Shown piece by piece: positions 56,799 through 64,000 of a stretch of DNA of 64,000 bases. This DNA comes from Fen-1298 sp963833465 (GTDB lineage: Bacteria; Bacteroidota; Ignavibacteria; UBA10030). The DNA lies in contig CAWHXW010000004.1 in NCBI GenBank assembly GCA_963833465.1, positions 620,001 through 684,000 of the forward strand, given 5' to 3'. The position numbers and the translations under genes are program-made. Every line of letters begins with the position of its first letter. Positions within the stretch are counted from its first letter, which is position 1. A model generated the notes under the pieces. That model was not told where the DNA came from and made no database searches. It saw nothing but the letters and a program-made list of their open reading frames with translations.

Positions 56799-57781
56799 AT
56801 CCGATGTCTCCTTTCAGTTTATTTAAACTATTTTAACTGCACTGAATAATTATTCAAAATTTTCCAGCTAATAGAATATCAGAAAGAACAGATACCTACA
56901 TTCTAAAACAAAAAGCGTGTAAATAATATCGGGAAGGCATTCCCTTTATTAGTACACAAATATATCAGCAATAAATATACAGAGAAGATAAAAGATTTGA
57001 GAAGTTATATCAAAAATTCAAATGCTCTTCTTTCTGAATCATAATCGATTCGTGTCATCTAAAGTCTGGCAAGACTGGGTCTAATTAATTCAAATCTATC
57101 TTATACTTTTGTTAAAACAAATTCTTTACAATGCAAAAACATAAGTACACTTTGAAATGTTAGGATTTTCTTAAAAGAATATTGCTCCTTAGATATTTCT
57201 TTAGAGTAATCGCACAAAGATGGCATTGTTGAATTGTTTCATATGGAATTGAAACATTTGAAAATATTATGACTTTTTTAAAAAGTCAAGTTAATTTTTC
57301 TATTATCTCTGCCTATACTTATCTCATAAAAAAAAGCTCGTCGTATTCGATTTTGAAAAATTAGAAATAATCTAAGGTTTATGTTGCTCATTGAATATCT
57401 CTTCATAATGATCGGTACACTAATACTTATATTGAATTGTTCTATATGAAATTAAAATAATTGTAAGTATTTTGACTTTTTTAGATAAGTCAATTTAATT
57501 TGTCTATTTCAACTGGAATAAAAAGGTTCTGGCATCTGGAAACTCATTTAATCAGCATTTCTTTTTTGCGGCATTTCTTGCGCAGTTGAAGAAAATATCA
57601 GTAAAATTCCAGTTGTACTTCGATTATCCTGTATATCCAGCTATCTATATATCCTGTGAATCTTTGGATATGATGCATAATACTCAGATTATTTTCTTTT
57701 TTTCGCAACTGGCGAAAAAGTTGCATTTCATTGATATTTTCCTGTATCTTTTTAACAATAATTACTAATTAAGGGTTAAGT
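56799..57781. other. Very AT-rich intergenic region between operon C and the M28 peptidase
   Basis: No credible gene. It should hold the divergent promoters of operon C and the peptidase gene. The only structure I see is the pair of imperfect direct repeats at ~57226 and ~57430. Confidence 0.45.
57226..57510. repeat. Two imperfect ~80-bp direct repeats, each with a GACTTTTT palindrome
   Basis: Copy 1 (~57226-57305) and copy 2 (~57430-57510) share TTGAATTGTT.ATATG.AATT.AAA and then a palindrome: GACTTTTTTAAAAAGTC at 57271-57287 and GACTTTTTTAGATAAGTC at 57474-57491, both followed by AA.TTAATTT.TCTATT. They lie about 200 bases apart upstream of the M28 gene. Possible regulatory sites or relics of a small element. 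Confidence 0.45.
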
Positions 57782-59344
57782 ATGCACCGCATTTTATTTT
57801 TAGTCCCGTTATTTATTATCGTAATACGCGCTCAATCCATCGATCCAAAATCCAAAATTGGTTACGAATCTATTAATGCAACCGATTTGAAAACTCATCT
57901 TACTGTAATTGCTTCAGACAGTCTTGAAGGGCGTGAGACTTCATATCCAGGTCAAAAGAAAGCGGCGATATATATTGCAGATACTTTTAGGAAGCTGAAT
58001 CTCAAAGCCATCGGCGACAACGGAACATACTTTCAGCATTTTGATGTGGAGATCACTCGAGTCAACCCGGAAACGAAAATTGTAACAAATGTTGATGGCG
58101 AGAAAAAGGATTTCAATTGGGGGACAGATTTTATTTCTGAGACAGCGAAAGACACAATCGTAAGCGGGCATGCCGTATTTGTCGGATTTACAGATACGGA
58201 ATTGGATTCTGCATCTGATGCGAAACTTGCCGGAAGAGTGGTTTTCGTTTTTATCGGAAGGAAAAACTACGCTGATGATACTTCTAAGGCGGCAACAATG
58301 CGGCGGCTCTTTGCGATTCGCCGCGATGCCGGGGCAGCGGCTGCTTTAATGATTCCTGATATCGAAGGACCGGCTACTTTTCAAAAAGCGCAAGAGATGA
58401 TGAGCAGTTGGGGCTCGGATAAAGGAACAATGCGGATTAGAGATAGTTCATCTCAAATACACCAGCAATTTATTCGGTTCCTTGTATCACCTAAATTGGC
58501 AGAAACAGTTTTAAAACCTTCTGGCAAAACATTGAAACAACTTAAAAACGAAGCACTTCAAAACGAACAATTTACTCCGGTATTCATAGACAACGCAGTT
58601 ATTACCATTGTCTCGAAATCAATCCACGAAATTAAACAAACCGAAAATGTTCTTGGTTTTATGCCGGGAAGCGATCCAAATCTCAAATCGGAAGTCGTAG
58701 TATTCACCGCGCATTATGATCACCTTGGACTAAGCCGAAACGGAGTTATATATCCCGGAGCAGATGATGATGGTTCGGGGACTGTCACTATTTTGGAACT
58801 TGCAAAAGCATTCACAGTAAATCCCATTAAACCAAAACGCAGTCTTCTTTTTATGACTGTTACAGGTGAAGAAAAAGGATTATTCGGTTCTAAATTTTAT
58901 ACAAGCAACCCAATTATTCCACTTGATAAAACTATTGCTGATTTGAATATGGACATGGTCGGAAGAATCGATACGATTCACGAAGCAATCAAAGACACCA
59001 ATTATATATACGTCATCGGTTCTGATAAAATCAGTCTTGAACTTGATAGTTTGCTTCGGGTAGCAAACAATGAATCGGAAAATATCGAACTTGATTATAC
59101 TTACAACGGTGAACACGATCCGGAGCAGTTCTATTACAGAAGCGACCATTACAATTTCGCAAAGAATGGTGTGCCTATTGTTTTCCTTTTTGATGGTATT
59201 CACCGAGACTATCACAAACCGACTGACACAGTGGATAAAATTCTCTTCAAAAAAATGGCAAAGATAGGACGTTTGATATACAACCTCGGATGGCGGCTTG
59301 CAAATCTGAATCTTCCGTTGACAAAAAAAACATTGCAGGAATAG
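57782..59344 (+). CDS. M28-family zinc aminopeptidase, secreted
   Basis: 520 residues, signal peptide ending near RAQS. A protease-associated (PA) domain appears at ~100-240 inside the N-terminal half. The M28 zinc ligands are in order: His in FTAHYDHLGL, bridging Asp in GADDDGSG, catalytic Glu-Glu in TGEEKGLFGS, Asp in LNMDMVGR and His in HRDYHKPTDT. The enzyme removes N-terminal amino acids from peptides, probably in the periplasm or outside. First of three genes in the same direction; birA starts 12 bases after it. Start supported by the signal peptide and a weak ribosome site (AAGGGTTAAGT). Confidence 0.88.
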   Translation: MHRILFLVPLFIIVIRAQSIDPKSKIGYESINATDLKTHLTVIASDSLEGRETSYPGQKKAAIYIADTFRKLNLKAIGDNGTYFQHFDVEITRVNPETKIVTNVDGEKKDFNWGTDFISETAKDTIVSGHAVFVGFTDTELDSASDAKLAGRVVFVFIGRKNYADDTSKAATMRRLFAIRRDAGAAAALMIPDIEGPATFQKAQEMMSSWGSDKGTMRIRDSSSQIHQQFIRFLVSPKLAETVLKPSGKTLKQLKNEALQNEQFTPVFIDNAVITIVSKSIHEIKQTENVLGFMPGSDPNLKSEVVVFTAHYDHLGLSRNGVIYPGADDDGSGTVTILELAKAFTVNPIKPKRSLLFMTVTGEEKGLFGSKFYTSNPIIPLDKTIADLNMDMVGRIDTIHEAIKDTNYIYVIGSDKISLELDSLLRVANNESENIELDYTYNGEHDPEQFYYRSDHYNFAKNGVPIVFLFDGIHRDYHKPTDTVDKILFKKMAKIGRLIYNLGWRLANLNLPLTKKTLQE

Positions 59345-59356
59345 GATACTGCAAAA

Positions 59357-60142
59357 ATGTTCACAGAAGAAGAATTCAAACGCGAGCTGACTACACAAGT
59401 ATTTGGCAGTAAATTATTTGTATATAATTCTATCGGCTCAACTAATGCCTGTGCAAAAATTCTTGCAAACGATGGAACCGAAGAAGGCACTGTTGTTATC
59501 GCCGATCAACAAACTGCCGGCCGCGGACGATTTGGAAGAACATGGTTTGCAGAACCAGGAAGCAGTTTATTGTTTTCTGTCATAATCCGGCCGGCAATAA
59601 ATATAAACAAAGTTGGATTACTTCCTTTCTTCGCGGCTGTTAGTATTGCCCGCTCCGTTGAAACAGCTACAGGTAAGTGTTGCGAATGTAAATGGCCAAA
59701 TGATATTCTTTTAAACGGGAAGAAATTCTGCGGCATACTGATGGAGAGCGCTTTTCAGCAGAACAAACTCGATCACATCATTATTGGCATAGGATTAAAT
59801 GTGAATCAAAAAAAATTTATAAGCGATATAGAAAACAAAGCGACATCGCTTAGGATTGAATGCGACAAAGAGTTTGAAAGAAAAAATATTTTCTGCCATA
59901 TTATGCTTTCTTTAGAATCGCTTTACTCAGATGTAAGTAAAGGAGATTTCACGACAGTACTTATGGAATGGAAATCACGTGCCACAATATTTGGCAAACG
60001 AGTGTCGCTTACTCAAGCTGCTGAGATAATAAACGGAGTTGCAATCTCTCTTGCTGATGATGGTGGATTGGTTATAGAAACCGAGACAGGTAAGCGTGTG
60101 TTCCACGCCGGCGACGTTGCTCTATTTAATAATTATGACTGA
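59357..60142 (+). CDS. birA: Biotin--[acetyl-CoA-carboxylase] ligase
   Basis: 261 residues. It has the biotin protein ligase core SIGSTNACAK, the biotinyl-AMP loop AGRGRFGRTWFAEPGSSLLFS, KWPNDILLNGKKFCGILME and IIGIGLNVNQ, then the small C-terminal domain. There is no N-terminal DNA-binding domain, so it is the monofunctional class that attaches biotin to carboxyl carrier protein and does not repress biotin genes. Cytoplasmic. Overlaps nothing; coaX follows 23 bases later, the common birA-coaX pairing. Confidence 0.94.
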   Translation: MFTEEEFKRELTTQVFGSKLFVYNSIGSTNACAKILANDGTEEGTVVIADQQTAGRGRFGRTWFAEPGSSLLFSVIIRPAININKVGLLPFFAAVSIARSVETATGKCCECKWPNDILLNGKKFCGILMESAFQQNKLDHIIIGIGLNVNQKKFISDIENKATSLRIECDKEFERKNIFCHIMLSLESLYSDVSKGDFTTVLMEWKSRATIFGKRVSLTQAAEIINGVAISLADDGGLVIETETGKRVFHAGDVALFNNYD

Positions 60143-60165
60143 GAATATAAGGAAACAGATTTAAT

Positions 60166-60957
60166 ATGTTCATAGCAATTGATATCGGCAATACATATAC
60201 GGTGGTTGGGATATATAAAAATGATACTATTATTAGTGTTTGCCGATTAAAAAGTACAATGAAGCAAAAAGAGGATGAAATCTTTGCCAAAGTTCATTCA
60301 TTACTTATTAAAGTCGGTATAGATAAAAATATAATCGACGGTATTGGAATTTCGTCTGTTGTTCCCGATCTGACGAATATCTATACCGCCATGGTAAAGA
60401 AATATTTCCATCGTAAGCCAATGATTGTAAGTATAAAATTGAATCTCGGAATCAAAATTTTTTACGATGACCCAAAAACTCTCGGTGCAGACCGGATTTG
60501 CAGTGCAATCGCAGGTTATTCCAAATATGGTGGGCCACTTATCATTATTGATTTCGGAACCGCAACAACTTATAACGTTATTACACAAAATGGCGATTTT
60601 CTTGGCGGCGTTATTGCTCCGGGAATTGAAACATCGGCAATTTCTCTACATAAGCGGACGGCAAAACTGCCACAAATCATCACTCCAAAATTACATCATC
60701 CTGAAACTGTTATCAATACGAATACGATCAGCAGCATACAAGCCGGAATTGTTTTCGGTGCATTGGATTCAATGACAGGAATAGTGAATCGAGTCCAAAA
60801 AGAACTTCAAAAACAGAGGTTAAAGAAAGCAATTGTAATAGCAACAGGAGGGTTTTCAACGTTCGTTTCAGAACAAACCAATATCATTCAATATATAGAA
60901 CCAAATCTTGTATTGGATGGTATTCGATTGATTCATGATCGTGTGAAAAGCAAATAA
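60166..60957 (+). CDS. coaX: Type III pantothenate kinase
   Basis: 263 residues of the ASKHA fold: AIDIGNTYTVVGIY (phosphate-1), DPKTLGADRICSA with GADR, IIDFGTATTYNVI (phosphate-2), GGVIAPGIETS and ATGGFS (adenosine). It phosphorylates pantothenate in the first step of CoA synthesis; type III enzymes need a monovalent cation and resist feedback by CoA. It follows birA as one transcription unit and converges with the response regulator gene, one base separating the stops. Confidence 0.95.
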   Translation: MFIAIDIGNTYTVVGIYKNDTIISVCRLKSTMKQKEDEIFAKVHSLLIKVGIDKNIIDGIGISSVVPDLTNIYTAMVKKYFHRKPMIVSIKLNLGIKIFYDDPKTLGADRICSAIAGYSKYGGPLIIIDFGTATTYNVITQNGDFLGGVIAPGIETSAISLHKRTAKLPQIITPKLHHPETVINTNTISSIQAGIVFGALDSMTGIVNRVQKELQKQRLKKAIVIATGGFSTFVSEQTNIIQYIEPNLVLDGIRLIHDRVKSK

Positions 60958-60958
60958 A

Positions 60959-61705
60959 TCAGGTGGAGGTTGTTTTCTCTTCTATCTCCCGCTTCAATCG
61001 ATCAAGCTCTTGAACTTCTGCATGATGAGCGTACAGCATTCTGTATAATCCTAATAATCCACGAATGGAAGTTTCAAGTAAAACAGTCGAATGCTGAATC
61101 TGCTGAAGTAAATCATGGACTTGCTCACGTTGCGGCGAAGGTAATTGTTTGCAAAGTACTTCACCGTGAGTTTCAATATCCCCGTTTATATTTGCGAGAG
61201 CAGAGTTTAAGGTTGGCGTTAGTGCATTGAGTACATCGCGAACTTTATCCGTTGCAATATTATTTAATCCTATTTCCCGCGAACGTTCTTCTTCCAAAGA
61301 TTTTGTAATACGAAATTGATGCCGTTCATGAGTTGCATCAATCACAATGCCAAGGTGTTGAAGATCAAGCTGTTCTTTCCGCACATAATCATACGCGCCT
61401 AATTTCATCGCCTCGACAGCAACAGTCTCCGAACCGGCTGCCGTCAACATAACTACGGGTGTTTCCATATTATGCTCATGAATCCATTTCAGCAGATCAA
61501 TACCGTTCATTTCAGGCATAAAGTAATCCGTGAGGATTATATCAAAATGATTACTGCCTCCAGTTGAGATCAGTTCTTTTGCCTCGAGGCCATTGCGCGC
61601 TATTGTTACTTTGTATTTATATTCATCTTGAAGTTGATTTGCAACAATACTGGCGAAAAATTCATCATCGTCTACAAGAAGAATGTTAAGAGTCTGTTGT
61701 TCCAT
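60959..61705 (-). CDS. Response regulator with receiver domain and helical C-terminal region
   Basis: 248 residues. Receiver domain at 5-125: LLVDDDEFF (acidic pocket), phospho-acceptor Asp in IILTDYFMPEMNG, Thr in VMLTAAG and Lys in YVRKEQ. Residues ~140-248 are helical with a coiled-coil look (LDRLKREIEEKTTST at the end) and no HTH, GGDEF or other output domain I recognise. It may act by protein contact or with a separate kinase; no kinase gene is adjacent. Short histidine-containing stretches (ATHERHQF, YAHHAEVQE) exist but I do not see a clear phosphotransfer motif. Confidence 0.8.
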   Translation of the reverse strand: MEQQTLNILLVDDDEFFASIVANQLQDEYKYKVTIARNGLEAKELISTGGSNHFDIILTDYFMPEMNGIDLLKWIHEHNMETPVVMLTAAGSETVAVEAMKLGAYDYVRKEQLDLQHLGIVIDATHERHQFRITKSLEEERSREIGLNNIATDKVRDVLNALTPTLNSALANINGDIETHGEVLCKQLPSPQREQVHDLLQQIQHSTVLLETSIRGLLGLYRMLYAHHAEVQELDRLKREIEEKTTST

Positions 61706-61850
61706 TGATTCACTAAAATTAAAATTTAAATATGGTTGCTATAGATCGGTAATAAAATACTGGCTTTAATCTAAGGATTTCTCCACTGACAAACAAATAT
61801 TGTAATCACAAAATGTTGGTAATGAACGTCATTCAGAAGTTTGTTCGAAT

Positions 61851-63362
61851 CTAATGTAGACCGAACATCCGCACCGATACGTTAGCTAAATCTACAATAG
61901 GTGCAAAATATAACCCGAATATGAGAGTCGGAATAACAAGCAATAATAGAATGAATGCCTCTATCCGAAGAATATTGAAATGTTTTGATTGATCTTTCGG
62001 ATCTCTCAGAAACATGTATCGAAGCACTCGTGCATAATAGTACAGCGAAATTGCACTATTTATAGCTCCGACAATTGCAAGCCAAATCCATCTTGCGTCC
62101 AAAACAGCGGCGAATAAATAAAATTTCCCGATAAAACCAGAAGTTGGCGGCAACCCTGTGAGTGAAAGAAGAAAAATAGCCATTGATACACCGATAAACG
62201 GCGATTGATAACCAAGTCCTCTGTAAGTACTGATATCTTCACTCCCTGTTTTATTTGCTACAAGCATTACCACATAGAAAGCGCCAAGATTCATAAATAA
62301 ATACATTATAAAATAAATCAGGACGGCGGCAATACCTTTGTCACTTAAAAGAACTACACCCATCAACATATAGCCGGCTTGTGCAATGCTTGAATATGCA
62401 AGCATTCGTTTGAGATTATCCTGCCAGACAGCAACGAGATTACCAAGTGTCATTGTAAGCACAGAAAGAATAACGAGCAATTTGTTCCATTCAAAATTAT
62501 AGAGCGATGTCCACACACCTGAAGGTAATGTAAGAATTGTTGCATCAATAAATATGATTTTGAAGAACCGCATCATCATTGCAAAACCGGCAGCTTTTGA
62601 TGCAACGGAAAGAAATGCAGTGATAGTAATCGGTGCTCCCTCATAAACATCCGGAGTCCAGAAATGAAACGGCACAGCAGAAATTTTATAACCAAAACCG
62701 ACAAGAATAAAAATTGTCGCAGTAAGCATAGCTAAATGATTAGGATTACTTAATGCAAGAGCGTGATTAACCATGGTATAATTCATCGCACCGGATAAAC
62801 CAAAGAGAATCGAAATACCATATAGCATCACACCGGAAGATACCGCACCATAAATAATGTATTTTAATGACGCTTCGCTTGAATGCAATACTTCCTTAGT
62901 GTATCCAGCGAGGATATAGGAAGAGAGACTTGTCAATTCCATCGCTAAGACCATCATTAACATATTAGTTGCACCAGTCATTAAAAACATTCCAAGGGTC
63001 GCGGAAACGAGCAGTGTATAATACTCCGTCATTCGCTTTACAGTTGTTTGCACTTCAGTTGAATAAATTGAGAATAGAAATATTATCAACGTACAAATAG
63101 CCGTAAGCAATTTAAAGAATACTGCAAATGGATCCACCACAATCATCCCGGAGAAAATTTCTTCTGAAGTTCCTAATTGATTAATAACAAAAAATAATGC
63201 AGTCAAGACACCGATAAATGAAACAATTCCGGCAGCTTTTGGAATATTTTTGAAAATCAAACCAGCCAATATTGCAAAGCAAACCGTGACCGCTAATACA
63301 GATTCCGGCAAGAAGTGAGTAAGATTTTGTAAGGTCTGTTGAACAAACATATTAATCATCAA
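61851..63362 (-). CDS. nuoN: NADH-quinone oxidoreductase subunit N
   Basis: 503 residues with about 14 transmembrane helices. Typical NuoN/Mrp-type segments: MVLAMELTSLSSYILAGY with the helix-5 Glu, PFHFWTPDVYEGAP, LAVWQDNLKRMLAYSSIAQAGYMLMG with the Lys of the broken helix, and LTGLPPTSGFIGKFYLF. It forms one antiporter-like proton channel of complex I in the inner membrane. It lies 15 bases after nuoM on the same strand, the usual end of the nuo operon. Confidence 0.95.
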   Translation of the reverse strand: MMINMFVQQTLQNLTHFLPESVLAVTVCFAILAGLIFKNIPKAAGIVSFIGVLTALFFVINQLGTSEEIFSGMIVVDPFAVFFKLLTAICTLIIFLFSIYSTEVQTTVKRMTEYYTLLVSATLGMFLMTGATNMLMMVLAMELTSLSSYILAGYTKEVLHSSEASLKYIIYGAVSSGVMLYGISILFGLSGAMNYTMVNHALALSNPNHLAMLTATIFILVGFGYKISAVPFHFWTPDVYEGAPITITAFLSVASKAAGFAMMMRFFKIIFIDATILTLPSGVWTSLYNFEWNKLLVILSVLTMTLGNLVAVWQDNLKRMLAYSSIAQAGYMLMGVVLLSDKGIAAVLIYFIMYLFMNLGAFYVVMLVANKTGSEDISTYRGLGYQSPFIGVSMAIFLLSLTGLPPTSGFIGKFYLFAAVLDARWIWLAIVGAINSAISLYYYARVLRYMFLRDPKDQSKHFNILRIEAFILLLLVIPTLIFGLYFAPIVDLANVSVRMFGLH

Positions 63363-63377
63363 TTTATAATTTGCAAT

Positions 63378-64000
63378 TTATGGAATCATTGTAACAGCCG
63401 TTCCGCCTCGTGCAATAAATTCAACCAAATGATTAACAGATGACATCATAATGTTTAGCATAAATGATGGATAGACTCCAAGCACAAGGACGATGATTGC
63501 AAGCGGAACAAGCATAAATATTTCCCGTCTATCGACATCCGGCAGTGAACTCCACTTCTCATTCACTTCTCCAAGAAATACACGCTGTAATGTCCACAGC
63601 ATATATGCCGCTGTAAGAATAATACCCAATGTCGATGCTATTGTAACAATGCGCAGTTTATCTACTTGAAACGCACCGAGGAAAGAAAAAGCTTCAGATA
63701 CAAATCCACTTAAACCGGGCAAGCCAAGCGCTGCAAAAAAAGAGATTGTCATAATACTTGTGTACTTCGGCATTGTTAATGCCAAACCGCCAAATGCATT
63801 TAGATCACGTGTGTGCGCTCTGTCGTAAATCACGCCGACTATTAAAAATAGCATTGCAGTGATCGTACCATGATTAAACATTTGGAATACTGCACCCATT
63901 ATGCCCTGCGTATTAAGCGCGGACATACCAAGAAGAACAATTCCCATGTGGCTCACGCTTGAATATGCAATAAGTTTTTTAAAATCTGTTTGTGCCATTG
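63378..64000 (-). CDS. nuoM: NADH-quinone oxidoreductase subunit M, C-terminal part (5' end outside window)
   Basis: About 207 codons of the C-terminal portion; the ATG near 63998 is an internal Met (AQTDFKKLIAYSSVSHMGIVLLG is the conserved middle of NuoM). MFNHGTITAMLFLIVG and LPGLSGFVSEAFSFLGAF are further NuoM marks, and helices continue to the end. It is a proton-pumping membrane subunit of complex I. The gene continues past 64000. Confidence 0.94.
   Translation of the reverse strand, partial: MAQTDFKKLIAYSSVSHMGIVLLGMSALNTQGIMGAVFQMFNHGTITAMLFLIVGVIYDRAHTRDLNAFGGLALTMPKYTSIMTISFFAALGLPGLSGFVSEAFSFLGAFQVDKLRIVTIASTLGIILTAAYMLWTLQRVFLGEVNEKWSSLPDVDRREIFMLVPLAIIVLVLGVYPSFMLNIMMSSVNHLVEFIARGGTAVTMIP

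Overview
The window looks like a chromosome segment of an AT-rich member of the Bacteroidota/Chlorobiota/Ignavibacteriota (FCB) group, most likely an Ignavibacteria-like plant-polysaccharide degrader. Reasons: PorV-type barrels, large proteins ending in a type IX secretion (T9SS) sorting tail (KFVVIR), TonB-dependent receptors with CarboxypepD_reg-like N-terminal domains, a hybrid two-component regulator of the kind that controls polysaccharide loci, a single-membrane-subunit SdhCAB, and a 47-nt-repeat type II-C CRISPR system. The taxon is inferred; no rRNA or other marker gene is present.

Layout. 1-16 kb: partial GH39 glycosidase, then operon A on the minus strand (TonB receptor, FN3/T9SS protein, PorV-like barrel, TIG/beta-propeller lipoprotein), a divergent hybrid two-component regulator broken by a one-base frameshift, and a two-domain esterase; together these resemble a xylan-type locus. 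16.6-22 kb: acyl-activating enzyme and sdhC-sdhA-(broken four-helix-bundle gene)-sdhB. 22-24 kb: a MITE-like element, a degenerate 21-bp-period repeat tract and an unrecognised helical protein. 24-39 kb: a CRISPR island. 38.9-57 kb: a CBM6-like protein, then operons B and C, paralogues of operon A with the same four-gene order. 57.8-64 kb: M28 peptidase, birA, coaX, a response regulator, nuoN and partial nuoM.

CRISPR island. A minus-strand tracrRNA lies just upstream of cas9. cas9 is split by a one-base frameshift that cuts the RuvC-I segment from the bridge helix and the rest. cas1 (intact) and cas2 (also frameshifted) follow, then a small GIY-YIG nuclease gene bracketed by inverted palindromes, then a 50-repeat array whose repeats fall into two allelic forms arranged in blocks. 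Directly after the last repeat comes a second, effector-less adaptation module of type I-C character (cas4, REP-associated transposase, cas1, cas2, three-repeat array), preceded by two displaced fragments of cas4 5' ends around a dinD-like gene. Beyond it is one degenerate copy of the type II repeat joined to an hsdM fragment, so the I-C module appears nested within, or at the end of, the type II array.

How it works together. Operons A-C each pair a TonB receptor with a large secreted T9SS client, a PorV-like shuttle/anchor barrel and a TIG-domain surface lipoprotein. This parallels SusC/SusD logic without a SusD, and with GH39, esterase and CBM6 neighbours it suggests surface capture and import of plant oligosaccharides (inference). 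Four single-base frameshifts, all in accessory genes, are either consensus errors or real decay; raw reads would decide.
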